A stretch of DNA of 64,000 bases from Euglena gracilis (lineage: Eukaryota; Euglenida; Euglenophyceae; Euglenales). A model generated the notes under the pieces. The model was not told where the DNA came from and ran no database searches. It saw only the letters and a program-made list of their open reading frames with translations. The stretch covers positions 49,440,826 to 49,504,825 of the forward strand of contig CP154956.1 of the NCBI GenBank assembly GCA_039621445.1, in the 5' to 3' direction. The position numbers and the translations under genes are program-made. Shown here in pieces: positions 1 to 11,526 of this stretch (positions are counted from its first letter, which is position 1; each line of letters starts with the position of its first letter).

Positions 1-124
1 CCAGGCAGGTGGGGCAGCAGATGTGCTGGCGGCACGCCCCGGCCCCACCTGCGGCGTGGCTCGGACTGGCCCAGCCCACTGGCCTGGGATAGGGGGGAGG
101 CATGGGCCGCGGCGTGGGGGACAC

Positions 125-226
125 GGCGCCATCAGTGGCGTCTTAGGCACGCCGTTGCAGAGGCAGCACAGGAGGTCCTCGTCCACGGCCCGGAAGCGGT
201 TGCGGGGGTACGTGTCCACCGTCATG
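125..226 (-). CDS. RING/TRAF-like zinc-finger exon (partial gene at window edge)
   Basis: Read on the minus strand after a CCCAG acceptor, this GC-rich stretch opens with Met-Thr-Val-Asp and encodes DEDLLCCLCNGVPKTPLM. The C-x2-C pair followed by a short hydrophobic stretch is how RING and TRAF-type zinc fingers start. About 100 bp further along the strand, at positions 1-40, one frame reads CRQHICCPTC, which fits the second C..H..C..C half. The donor is probably the GTGTCC at 119-124. The phase of the join to the 1-40 segment does not close with the sites I can see, so the second exon boundary is unresolved. RING proteins are usually ubiquitin ligases, but only about 45 residues are visible, so the function is inferred from the motif alone. 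The rest of the gene lies beyond the left end. Confidence 0.4.
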
Positions 227-590
227 CTGGGGGCGGGCTGGGGGAAGGGTGGGGGCGCAGGGAAGAAAGAGGCTGGGCCGGGAGGGCGACTGGCGTCATG
301 GGTTGCGTATGACAAAGAGACAGGCAGCCAACCCTCAGCCTGATTGCTCGGTAAAACGGCGTCTTTTGCCCAAATGCGCGCCCAAATGTCGAACCACCCC
401 TTTTGAGTGGGGATTGAAATATATCTCCCAAAGAGCACCCCCAGGCATGTTTTTTGGGCAACTTAAAAAACCTTAAAATGCCTGAAAATGCTTGAAATGG
501 CTGAGAATGCCTGAAAAATTGATTTCACTGTGGCAAAATTTTTGAGAAATGTTGTTGCAAAATCTCGGCAGGATCCAGGGAAATCCAGGA

Positions 591-946
591 CATACAATTG
601 CTTACCGACCCCCGGGGGGGGGGGGGAGGGGGGGTCACTCCATTTTTTAAAAACCAGTCAGTCACTCATTTTCAAAAAACCAGCCAGTCACTACCCCCCC
701 CCCGGGGGGGTCGGCCACTCAGAAAAACGGCCACTTTCCAGTCACTTGAGGCCATTTTAGGCCCAAAAAAATTTTCCGGCGCCTTCGGCGCCGGGGTCAC
801 TCAAGCCACTTTTGCCCACTCCTGGCCAACCCCCCCCCGGGGGGGGGGAGGGGGTCCGGGCCAAAAACCAGTCAGTCACTCTGAAAAAACCAGTCACCCA
901 CCCCCCCCGGGGGGGTGGGGTAGATCAGTGCTTAAGCAATTGCCTG
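591..946. mobile_element. hAT-like miniature element, family 1, copy 1 (356 bp)
   Basis: The ends are inverted repeats: left CATACAATTGCTTA, right (complemented) CAGGCAATTGCTTA. The 8-bp sequence ATCCAGGA flanks it directly on both sides (583-590 and 947-954). The interior carries repeated CCAGTCAGTCAC words, blocks of C/G runs, and a central GGCGCCTTCGGCGCC stem. There is no coding capacity. A second copy of nearly the same length is at 21712-22062. The CA start and 8-bp duplication are typical of the hAT superfamily; the superfamily assignment is inference. Confidence 0.8.
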
Positions 947-949
947 ATC

Positions 950-3320
950 CAGGAGAAACAATAATTTCTCGCTGGAAATTTGTCTATCGTTTTCCGAATT
1001 TTTGAGTTTGGTCCTTGGCCGCCCTTGGACTTGCCTTAAAAAATGCATTTAAGGGTTTTTCATGCCCTTAAATGCATGAAAATGCCTTTAAACAAGCCGT
1101 ATTTTTTTTAAAAAAAATGCCTTAAATAAATGCAATGCCTGCCCCCACCCCAATCAACAGGGCTGGTTATGAGTTTTTTGCACTAACTTTTTGACCTGGC
1201 ACTTGCCCGGTATTTGGGCACCACCCATTTCCCTGTCAAACACTGAAGGTGACAAAATCCTGTGGAAGTAAGACGTTGCAAACCTGTTGACTCAAAATTC
1301 TTCTGCAAAATGTTCCCAGCAGGACTGACAACCTCCGGAACGATCACATTTATGAAACCATCTTCTTCAGCTGTAGTCAGGCACTGTATTGCCTTGCCCG
1401 GGTATTTGGGGAGTTCTTACCCATCTATGAATGGGTAAGAACTGGGTGGGGCTGTGCTAAGACAAGGGGTATCAACTTCACTGCAGAAAAATCCAGCGCT
1501 TGTCTGGGGGGGTCCCAGGGGTTCCCCCGACGGGAAAACATTTCCTCCGGAGCTTTGTGCCAATGTGGAAATGGGCTTTCAAACAAAAAAAACTTCAAAA
1601 GAAATGCCCCCCAAACGGGCATTTTTCGGCAGGTTTTTGGAGGGGTCATAGTTTTCAGAGCTGCCCTCCCAGGGGATCCAACTAGAAATTCCACTGGCCG
1701 ATTTTGGACTTGCAGCAGTCCAGTACCCTCCCCCTGGAGATTCCGCCCGAGAATTTTGCCCTTAGACAGCCTGATTATTGGGGTCCTCCCACCCGGGGGT
1801 CCCGTGCCAGGCCAGGTGGGGGGGGCAGGGGGTCTTAAAAAAAGAAGCCTGATTGCCGCATCGATCAACTTCAAGGTCAGGGTTCGATATAAGGGTGTAA
1901 GGAGGGTGTACGGGGTGGGGGTAACCCCCCCCCAAACTTAAGCAACCCATTGCTTACATTTGGGTTTCAGCCAATCTGTCCAGGGGATTGTCTGACTTTT
2001 GGGGGTTCAAATTTGGGTTTCACTGGATATGCCGAAAAGTTGCATAAATTTGGGCCAGGGCGTCGCTCAACGTGGGGGGGGGGGCAGCCGAGAGGCTGGA
2101 GAATTTGGGCTGGCTGGAGAAAGGGTGCTGGGTGAACCCCCCCCACAGGAGTCCCCGGCTGGAACTGGGCCCGGGGCTAACCAGGTGCGCAAAAAAAAAA
2201 AGAAACTGCAAAGTCCCAATTATGCAAAAAAAAAATTAAAATTTTCACCAGAATTTGCTCTGACCAGCCCATTTTTGAGGAAAATGACGACCTCGAACCT
2301 AAAAAAAACGACCAATAATTATTAAGTTCGGTGGTTTTGTAACAGATGGTTGCTTGGATTGGAAGTTTTCCTTCACTTTCCCATCATTTTACCTGCATTT
2401 CAGGGGTTGCTTGCTTGGATTTGGGGATTGCCTAAATTTGGGTGTCAGTCAGTTCGGCCCCAAAGGTTGCTGAAATTTTAGGGAGGTTTTGAGGATGGGG
2501 TAAGGTGTGTGTCTTCCTTCCGGTGCTTTTTTTGCATTTTTGACAATATTTTTGTCCAAAAAATTGTCAAAATTGGAGTTTTTTGGTCCTTTTTGGAGGC
2601 AAATTTTGGCTCGGCGTTTTGTGCCGGGTCAAAAATCGGTCACCCAGAACGCCACTGTAGAGGTGGGGATCTCCCCACCCACCTCCTGAGGGGATCCCCC
2701 GGGGGGGGGGGGGTTCGGGGGGCCTTTTGGGGTGTCACTTTCGGGTCCTAAAAATTCCTTTGGTGCTTTGCGCTGAAAATAGAAGAAAGGCCTCCGGCGG
2801 GGTGCTCACTCGGCCTGACTCCCAGGTCACAAGACTTTAAAAAAAACCTTTGGTCCCCCCCGGTCCGGAGATAGGGTGGTCCGATCCCCCACCCGTCCTG
2901 ATATCGACTGTTCAAATGATCAAGGTGCCAAGATACCTTCTCACTGTACGGTACTTATTGAGAAATGGCAAAAATGGCAATTTTTTTGTGGTGGCCCCTG
3001 ATGAAACCTGGGAGAACGGTTTGCCATTGGTTGCAGACACTTGATGCTTTTGGGCTCCACAGGCATGTGCCCCAGTCAGGCCTCAGTTTATGGGATTTTT
3101 AACCCGGACCTAGACCCACCTGCCCCCCCAGGGGATCTTCCAAGTTAAAAATGAGCCTGGTGGCAATCAATTTTCATGCGGATCAAATTTGATTATCATC
3201 TTGAGCTTTTGTGTTGCATTTGAAATGCACTGCATTGAGAGGTCTGGATCAAACGGGGCCAGTTGGAGGGCATCATTGGTGGGCCACATGGGCAAATAAG
3301 TCCGGTGGGTGAAATGCTTG
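950..3320. other. Gene-free stretch with G/C-run repeats
   Basis: I see no supportable exon. The stretch holds C/G runs and a dispersed module at about 2505-2660 (TTTTTGGTCC, then GGCTCGGCGTTTTGTGCC, then TCAAAAATCGGTC). Related modules recur near 10210-10340, 10620-10745, 15400-15540 and 20175-20290. The 3' end of the SET gene lies just to the right, so part of this may be its 3' untranslated region or downstream spacer. Confidence 0.5.
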
Positions 3321-5102
3321 TCAGGCGTTTGCGGTGCGGTGGTCCTGCTGCAGTCGAATGACGCGGTTCAGGGCGGCCACGAGGACGCAGAGCTGGGCGC
3401 CGCGGTAGGCGGCGGCCGCAGCCGCTGGGGCGGTGCAATACTCGCCGTCCCCCACCGCGACGCAGTGGGCGGCCTTCACGCCGTCCACCACCGCCTGCCA
3501 GTAGGCCGCCGGCGGGCCGCCTCTCCCTCGAAGGGGAGGCCGGGCTCCGTCTGCAAACAACTGCGGCAAGGAATGACGGCAGACCCAACCCCTCCCCCGC
3601 ACGGGGACATTTGCGACCCCCGGCACGAGCGGGCATCCCGACGGCAGCCGGGGATTGGGCAACACCCTGACACATGGCCAACCCAGATATGCTGCACAAA
3701 TAACTCGACTTCGTGGACGCTGTGTTTCCATGCTTCTCCTGTCTCAGAGCACCACTGGCAAAGCCCTGAAAAAGTAACATTAACTTTGGGCCACTTTCGT
3801 AATGGCACAGAATGAAACATTTGATTTGTTCTCGTGTGCAATTGCACACATAGACCACTCAAAAAATACAGCAACGTTCACAGGGAGGGATCAAGCACCA
3901 CGGGAGTAAGGAGAAGGAGTACCACAATTTCATGGCACTTTTCCACCATCAAACAGGCTGATACAGAAGGTTGCTGGTGAGTGTTGAATTGGTTCCTGTG
4001 CACAATTATGCACCGACCGTATGAGCGATTGCACACAAGAACATTATTCTCACTACTGTGTGGGTGTCACAGTCTCAACATAAGTGGGGTGATATGGAGG
4101 GAGGGAGGGCCCGGTCACCGACTGTCCTTCCAACAGCGCTTCCGCCCGCCGCCACAGCCAGTGCTTCACCAGCTGCAGGGCGCGGGCCTCGGCGGCGGGA
4201 GACACCGCGCGCCGCACATCCGGCCGCCGCCCCCGGGCCTCGGCGGACGTCACCAGGGGCTTTTTTTTTAAGACTGGGGGGTTTCCCCACCCACCCAGGG
4301 GGGTACCCCCGACCCCAAGGGGGGTTTGGGGGACTTCTGATGAATGTTGGGGTCAAATTTTTTAGCGCTTGGAGCCGAAAAAAAAAAAGGCCTAGAATGG
4401 CCAAAACCCCGCCACTGGCGGGGGAACCAGAAGACCCTTGGGGGGAGAGGGGGTCTGGCAGACCCACCCCCCCTTGCGGGTCCAAAATTAAAAAAAATTC
4501 TCTGGACGTCACGCACCACGCCCGGGCCGCCTGCAGGAGGGCGGCCGGGACCGGGCGGTCGGGAGCCTCCCCCGGGCCACTGGGGCCACAGAGAAGGATG
4601 GAGAAGGACGGGGACCCGGCTGGAGAACCACCCGGCAAGCGAAGGCGGAAGGCGGAGGAGCCTTCCTTCGCACACAGCCAACGTTTTGCCGCGCGAATGT
4701 GGGTGGTCGAAGGACGTCTAGACAAGAGCACAGGGGCACGCACGGGACACCGATGGGAAACCACTCATCAGCGTCACACGGAGGAGGGCTGTGGGAGATG
4801 TGGGCGATGGTCGCCACCCCAGAGCGCAGAGCGATGGCAGCGGCGGTGCTGCACGCAGGGCGGCAGTCCGCGGCGCCGGCGCAGCACGCTTCCGCACACG
4901 TAGTCAACGGCGGGAGGGGAACCGCCACCTTTTCCTCCGGGTTCTCCCATCGACGTGGCCTCCCAGCCCTCCTCCACCTCGCCCTTGTTATCTCTGGATA
5001 TACATGAGGTTGAACACAGACACAAAGAGGAGTGCAAGAAAGCACGTTCACGCTCACGCTCACACTCACACTCATGCAGAGTCTCACAAACATCAATATA
5101 TT

Positions 5103-5151
<49 letters not shown>

Positions 5152-8100
5152 AAACCCACCCACCTACACACACCCACGTGCATACCATATCTGGCCGGAC
5201 TGGGAGGGGCAGAAGCCAAAAGACGTCAGCAGAGCCCGGTTGCTCTTCGGCCCGTAGTTGTTCAGTACCTCCTCCCCTTCCGCGAGGGGGTGCTGCAGGA
5301 TGGCGCACTGATTGCGCCGCTGGCTGGGCGTCCCACCAAAACCCCGAAGCAGGGGGTGGCGAAGTACCTTCCCTGCCGGCCTGGGGTGCAAAAGAAGCCG
5401 TCGTGTGCTGTCTAGGCCCGCCGAGGGCCGCCCAGGCCACACGAAGTGAGCGCCCTCCGGGTGGTGGTTCGTCATGTCGTACACCGGCACCAGCGCCCCC
5501 ACCCGCCCGTCGTCGTCCACCTCCGCCAGGTCGGGGTCACCCCGCCCGCCTTCTGGGCTTCCCCTCCACCGTGGGGTGGTGCTTAGAGGGAAGTTTTGGT
5601 TTTTTTGACGGACAACCCAATTGAGGAGGTGAATTGCCAAACCCATATCAAATTCCCCATCAAGTTTCAGGACGCTGAGGAAATTTCCGAAATGTTGGAT
5701 GATATGATTTGTTCTTTGGGGCTCTAAAGGGTCGCCGATTCACGCCAGCAGCAGCGCCTCGCCAGCCACTGCCCTGCCTCGCCCCACGCAGTGCCGCGGC
5801 AGCGCCCGCGTGCTGTAGGCCAGGAAGGCCCGGCCGCAGGGGGGGACAAGATGGGGGCAAGCGTCCCTGGGGAGGTACTCGCCAGGCCCCCTCGAAGGAT
5901 TCCTTGGAGGCCTTGGCCGGGGATGAGTTGGGGGGTTTGGCGTTTGGCGGGGGAGGGGCACAGGCATTACGCTGCCGGGCCCACCCTGGCCAGAGCCAGT
6001 GTCGCCAGGTGAAGGCGGTCGGGGGGAAGAGGGCGGGGGCGTGGCGGCTCAGGAGCAGGCCGCATTTCCGACCTCCCGTGGGGGTTCGTTTGAAGTGGCT
6101 GCCTCAAATTGTGGCAAACATGGCCATGTTTTAGGAGCACTAGCCCGACACGGAGGCCTCCCCTCGGCCCCCCCTCTGTCGCCGGGAGAGCCTTGGCCAG
6201 GTGGCACTTTGGCCATGAGCCCTAGCCCCCCCCCCCCCCCGAGTCAGATCTGGGTGCCTTGGAGTGCCTGCCCAGGCACTCCCCCAGGGTGGGGTCGGCC
6301 ACACCTTAGATGCTGCCTGCTCAGGCAGGGGAACAACAGGGCGTACTGCCGGCGGAGGTGCTGGCGCAGCGCCTGCGTCTCCCCCGCCAGGTCGAACGCC
6401 TCCGCCGGCCAGCGCTTCAGGGCAGCGGCGTCCCACGTCAGCGGAGTGTGGCTGGCCGGGGGCCGAGCAGGCAACTAAGAAATAAGAGCACCAACGGAGA
6501 GTGAATTGAGCCAAAACAACTGGGCCAGGGGCCCTGGGCCAGGGGCAGGGAAGGGAAGCAAGCATGTTTCTGATTCCAAAAATATGCCATTTGTTGGGGG
6601 AAAAAACTGACAAAGAAGGATTGGTGAGAAAAAAAAGTCACCAGGGAAATTTCCGAACAACATATGCATGATTTTTCGAAAATTAAATCATTCCAATGGA
6701 ACGTGAAATACCGGTGGTTTGAAAGGGGAAAAAAAGCAACACAGAAATCACCAAAAATTTGAAAATTCAAAAGATTTGCCCAAACGAAAAGCAGAAAGAA
6801 GTGTGTTTGCCCCCCCCCTGCATATTCCCATCGAAAGTGGCCGCCAGCCAGGGCAGAGAAGTGGTGTGGCAGGTGGCGGACATACGGAGCAAACCCATCC
6901 TCTGGCTGCTCCACGAAGCGCTGGTGGATGAGGAAGGCCTGAAGCACACTGGCCTCCGTACACGCCTGCGCCGCCACCCGTTGCCCGGGGTTTTTGCCTG
7001 TTAATGTGCTTTGCCCAGCCAGTCTTCGTTTGAACAACCCCAGGGGAGAGGTGGTGCCCAGTGCCATGGGGTGTCTACCCATAGCAAGCACACACCCCAG
7101 GGGGGGGGTCCCGTTTTGAGTCCTGGTGCTGGCCGACCCAGCCAACTTTCCCTCAAAAATGGCCCAGGGGAGGGGAGTACTATCTATACCACTGCTCGCC
7201 CCAAAACCCGAATCTTCGGGTGGTTGAAAATGCTCTACCCTGCCTGCCCCCCAAGGGGGGAGGTGCGAACTTCCTTCAAAAGTAGCCTGTTTCCAGCCTG
7301 GAGGGTCTCGGGTGACGTCGGACAATTCGATGAAGGTCCAGCATTGTATCGCACGGCAAGCTGTGTGTTGAGGACGTCTGTGACCACTGCGATGCGCAGC
7401 GATCCCGCAGTGGGCTGTGGGTGCACCGGGGGGCGTCCGGCCGGCCTTCCTCCGCCTCCTCCGCCGTCGGCACCACCCGGACGTGCGCCCGGATGGCGGC
7501 CCCCACCGGGGATCCGAGAGCCGCCGCCGCGGTGGGGCACCATGAGATGAGGGGGATGGGGTGGGGGTTTGACCAAACCCAGCGGGGCTGGGGGGGGGGG
7601 CTGAGCCTACCCTGACACCAACACCGTGGGGTCAGAGATCCAGGTAATGAACGCCAACGAATTAAAACGGCGGTTGGAGGGATGGGCGCGGGGGGAGTAG
7701 CCGCCCACCCCGGGCCACCTCCGCGGTGATGCAGGCGTCGCTGGGCACACGGAAGAGGACGTGGCCGGGCTGGAGAGGGCGGGTGGCGACCAGGCAGTCT
7801 CGCCACGGCTCCGCGCTTCCATCCCCGGGAAAAATTGCTCAAATCCTGCCGGGCGCAAGTTTTGTTCATAACCCCAGTCCTGCCCACACCTTTGCTCCTG
7901 AGCAGGGGTAGTAGCTGTCCTCTATCACTGGCCGGCCTTCTGCGAGTGGGTAAGACTCATTTCAAGTGAGCGACAACTGAAGAAAGGGTTTGCTTCTGGA
8001 GACTTTAAATTTGTTGAAATTCAGCGCACATGCCACATGTTTGGCACGCAGGAGGAAACAAATACCCCGAAAATGAGGTGGTCCCAAAAAACCAAAACAC

Positions 8101-8351
8101 GGTCCGAAACTATCCAAACAAAAAGCGTTCCAGATTTCATGAAAGAGTTTTGAGTGGCGGTTCCCATGCGGGCAACCCATTTGCCTTTCCATCCGACCCA
8201 CCCACCCGAAAGCCAAGCCGTGGGCCCCACTGCGGCCATCCTGCGCCTCGCGGATGGCCACGCCATCCATGCGAACGCGGTGCTGGCCCAGCCAGCACTG
8301 GAACGCCGCCGCCGCGGGGGAGCCCGCCCGCCGCGGGCGCTTGCGCCCCAT
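3321..8351 (-). CDS. SET-domain lysine methyltransferase, RuBisCO LSMT/SETD3-like, about ten exons
   Basis: Proposed exons, 5' to 3': 8351-8231, 7798-7719, 6965-6886, 6451-6305, 5866-5788, 5520-5443, 5307-5186, about 4983-4900, 4579-4513 joined to 4259-4119, and 3494-3321 (stop). Phases agree across the joins. SET hallmarks appear in order: MDGVAIRE; CLVATRPLQPGHVLF; FLIHQRFVEQPEDGFAPY; LTWDAAALKRWP; AFLAYSTRALPRHC; LVPVYDMTNHH; then GEEVLNNYGPKSNRALLTSF, the cofactor and substrate-site motif. ENPEEKVAVPL and a helical C-terminal region (LLQAARAWC, LVKHWLWRRAEALLEG, CVLVAALNRVIRL) match the substrate-binding half. The family uses S-adenosylmethionine to methylate protein lysine or histidine; the substrate here is unknown. 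The ATG at 8351 may be an internal Met. Exon 3 probably extends past its GTATGT donor, since YVRHLP matches the family. Exon 9 is split by a transposon. Confidence 0.72.
4254..4504. mobile_element. hAT-like miniature element, family 2, inserted in a SET-gene exon (251 bp)
   Basis: The element starts CAGGGGCTTTTTTTTTTAAG and ends with a T/A-rich inverted partner (complement CAGAGAATTTTTTTT). GACGTCAC flanks it exactly on both sides (4246-4253 and 4505-4512). Three longer-range relatives with the same start are at 37921, 39435 and 40184. Removing the element and one duplication restores one continuous frame in the C-terminal helical region of the SET protein. On the gene's strand, the first duplication supplies a GT (GTGACG). 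An AG six bases before the element end (4260-4261) gives a 253-nt candidate intron that keeps frame, adding two codons. Whether it is spliced or simply breaks the gene cannot be told from DNA. Confidence 0.82.
5104..5151. repeat. (CA)n microsatellite in a SET-gene intron
   Basis: About 24 CA dinucleotides in an uninterrupted row, inside the intron between the exons ending at 5186 and starting near 4983. The many overlapping open frames here are consequences of the repeat. Confidence 0.95.
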
Positions 8352-8369
8352 CCGCGACACGCCCTCACC

Positions 8370-11300
8370 GGGGCACTGGCATCGGGGGCGGGGCTCCTGC
8401 GGAGGCGGCCGCGGTTTGGGGGTGAACGGAAGCAGATGGGGCCAATTTTTCCAATTCAGGGCCCAAAACGGGGGGACCATCTGCGGGCAATCGACCACGG
8501 TCACTCCACAAAGAGGTCCAGTGCCCCCTCCCCCCCTCGCCGGGAACAAACCCGACCCACGCCTTGCGGTGCGGCTAAAGACGTCCTCCCCGGTTGAAAA
8601 CCCCCGATGATTCGCCACCAGTCGGGACCCCCCATTTGGCACAATGGGAGTCCTGTGGATGGCCGTCCCCTGCCCGACAGACCAGCCAAAGGAGCCCGGT
8701 GGGGAACAGTCGATCCCCCCCCTACAGGATGGTGAACCCCCCGGGGCTACTATTTGGTCACTTTGTGGAAATTCCGAGGGGGAAGCTTCTATTTGTGTCC
8801 CCTGGCACATAACTAACCCAAAAAAACCTGCGGCACTTCGCATGAAATCTTTTGACGTGCAAACACGTTCTGTGGACTATGCCAGACAAGGAAGTTGTTT
8901 AAAACGTTAAACAGCCCGAAAAACATGTTTAAAAACAACAAAACAATGTCGAAGGCATGCTTTTTTTTTGGTTGACATTGTTGTCTTTTTGCAAAAACAC
9001 TCGTTTAAAAAAGCAGGTTGTTTAAAAACACTTGCTATATAGATTTTTGGCGGAAAACCGGGGGGGGGGGCTTCTATTTGGGGGAGAGCTTCCAATTGGG
9101 GGGGGGGGGCTCATGGTTTCCAGCCCCTGCTGCACCACCCCTTCCAGATGCAACAGAGGAGGCTTGGCCGGGCTGAAAAGAAAGCTGGCATTTTGTGTCA
9201 CCCCTCCCAAAAAGAAACCCTTTGTCCAAGGCCCAGTATTTTGGATTGGGGAATGCTGTCGGCAGTGGCCGTAATTGATCATGGGTGTAAAATTTCGTTT
9301 AAGGATACAAAACATTTTGCAAGTCCTTCTAAATATGCAATGCAAAAAGTAACGCAATCCATGAACAATCCATAAAAACTCTTCAAACTCCTTTTGAAAC
9401 CTCCTGATGTGACATTTTGCAACGTTTTGAGCATTTGTATCAAAACTTGCAAAAACATCATGGTGCCTTGTCCAGCCGAAGATCCAAAAGGCTGTGTGTA
9501 TGCCGAATGGCGTTCCTATGTGAGACAATTCATTTGAAAATTTACAACTCTTTTCAAAATGAGTCCTAAATATTTGTTATAAATTTTATGTGAAAATACA
9601 AATTACTCAACAATGTCAATTTCCCAAGTTCTTCATTATCCAAAAAAAAAAATGAAACTCATGCCACCTGCAATTTTCCTTCCCCTGTTGCTATGGAAAA
9701 AGGGAAAAAAGCATCATATTCAAAAGTCACATTCAGCCACCTTCTTCAAACACATCTATCTGTTGCATAAATGGCATCACCGGAGCAAGGTTACTGGCAA
9801 ACATCTGTTGAATAAGGATTAATCTGGAGTGTGTGCTGCTGTTTAAGTGCCCAGGTGATGAACAAGGAAGCCTGGCGCAAAATACGTGCAGGCGTAAGTT
9901 GCCTCGTTCCATCCGAAACGAGAAAAAAAGGGTGCTGTGGCGAGCTGATTTGAAGGCTTCGGCTCAGACGCAAACTCGAAGACTCCTCATCGACGACCTC
10001 GGGAAAGCCCAGCAGCTATCCCCACACAGCTCACCACAAGAGTCATGTGTTTGCTTCATTGCAGGGATTTGTGTTGTCTGCCCCGAGTGGGAGGGCGGAA
10101 CCCCCTCCCAACGTGGAAACATGGAGGGGGGTCGGACCCTTCAGAGATCGAAAAAAAAGGCAGTGGGGTCGGATCACCCCTCCGCTCAGGGAGGGGCAGC
10201 CCAAACATGAAGAGTACCATGGCCAAAAATCTGACTCATCGACGGAAAATGTTGTTTGGGCACTTTTGGGGCAAAGAAAGTGTCGAAATTGCCCGAAAAT
10301 TGCCCAGATATGGGTTTCGGCGCGAAGCGCTGAATTTCTTTTGGGAAATGGCCTTAGACGGCCGTATTTTCGGTGTGTCCCCCCGGGGGGTCCCATGCCA
10401 GGCTGGGTGGGGGGAGACCCCTCGGGGCATTTTGAGCCAAAAGCCGGAAACCCATGCGGGGGGTCCCCCCCAGGGGGTCCAGCCCCAGACCCACCCACCA
10501 CCAGGGTTCGATATAAGGAGAGGAGGGGGGGGGGGTGGTCCGGACCCCCCCCCTGCGGGCCAGGAGGGGGGGGGGTGGGGGGGGACACCCCCTCCCACCT
10601 AAACAGTTGCGCGGTCAGGGTGACCGAAAAATTTCGACCCCCCAAAACGACCAAAAGTGCCATTTTGGGCACTTTTTGGACAAAAATTGGCCAAAAATGC
10701 AAAAAAAATTTCGGCGCGAAGCGCCGGAGGAAAAAATTGACCCTTTTTGGGGGGGTCCCGGGTACCCCCCGAGGGTCGGCCCGGACCCCCCTTGGAGGTG
10801 GGGGGGGGTCCGGACCCCCCCCCCTGCGGGCCAGGAGGGGGGGGGGGGGGGGGGGGGCACCCCCCCACCTAAACCATGTACGCCCTCCTTATATCGAACC
10901 CTGCCCACCACCCCCTCCCCCTCCCCTCCGGGGGGGGGGGGATTCTGACTTAAAAAGAAGCCTGCAACATCCTTATCAAAACCTTCCCCTCCCAAAAGTG
11001 GCGTTGGATATGTCCTCAATTTTCATTGGCGTGGCCCCCACCGGCGGCCGACCATTTGCTGACCAGGGCCAAACAGGGCTGGGCTGACCAGAGAATTTTC
11101 GGTTGTGTGGCTGGTCAAAGGGCCGCATACATTCCAAAAAAAATGCAAAAAAAAAATTCTTGGCTGCACGCCAGCAAATACAAAGAAAATGCCCATCTCA
11201 CTCACCTTAATATTTTGCACATTTTTTCCATTTAAGTGTTTTCCACAAGAAAGTGTTTAAGAAATTCATCCTGAGATACATTTGCAAAGATAAATCAGGG

Positions 11301-11500
11301 ATGCAGGGATGTACCAACAGCCTTGCTGGTATGCCAAGGAGGGGGTCCAGACAAGCCCCTCCCAACATCCGAGGGGTATCACCCCCACCACCTTGACCCC
11401 CCCCCCCAGGGCCCCCCTCGACCACCTCCCTCAACACCAAAGAGCTTCCCATCCCGGATTCGGTGCCACCAACTTTCCGGCGCAGACACCTGGGAGGATG
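8370..11500. other. Gap between genes with C/G-run modules
   Basis: No exon with convincing splice sites and protein signal was found. From 10370 to 10940 there are stacked modules of 8-20 nt C or G runs with GGTTCGATATAAGGA words and a GGCGCGAAGCGCC stem; the same words appear near 1880. Part of the right side of this gap could hold the unseen 3' untranslated region of the gene at 11527-13157, and the left part the promoter of the SET gene. Confidence 0.45.
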
Positions 11501-11526
11501 GCAGAGGCCCGCTCAGCCGATGCCTG

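Noticed and set aside
5032-5415. Open frames rich in Thr-His or Cys-Val across the CA repeat
   Set aside because: They are direct readings of (CA)n in every frame; the real coding here is the SET exon on the minus strand.
6305-6965. Intron bounded by a direct repeat GCCACAC at both exon edges, as a second introner
   Set aside because: Removing the intervening DNA at that repeat puts the next exon out of frame, whereas the GT-AG model keeps frame; no inverted ends were seen.
7276-7545. GC-rich stretch as an extra SET exon (AAIRAHVRVVPTAEEAEEG)
   Set aside because: The exon before it and the exon after it already join in phase and read as an uninterrupted SET domain; no acceptor precedes the open stretch.
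9022-9528. 168-residue minus-strand open frame
   Set aside because: No recognisable domain, crosses G runs, and has no codon or splice support.
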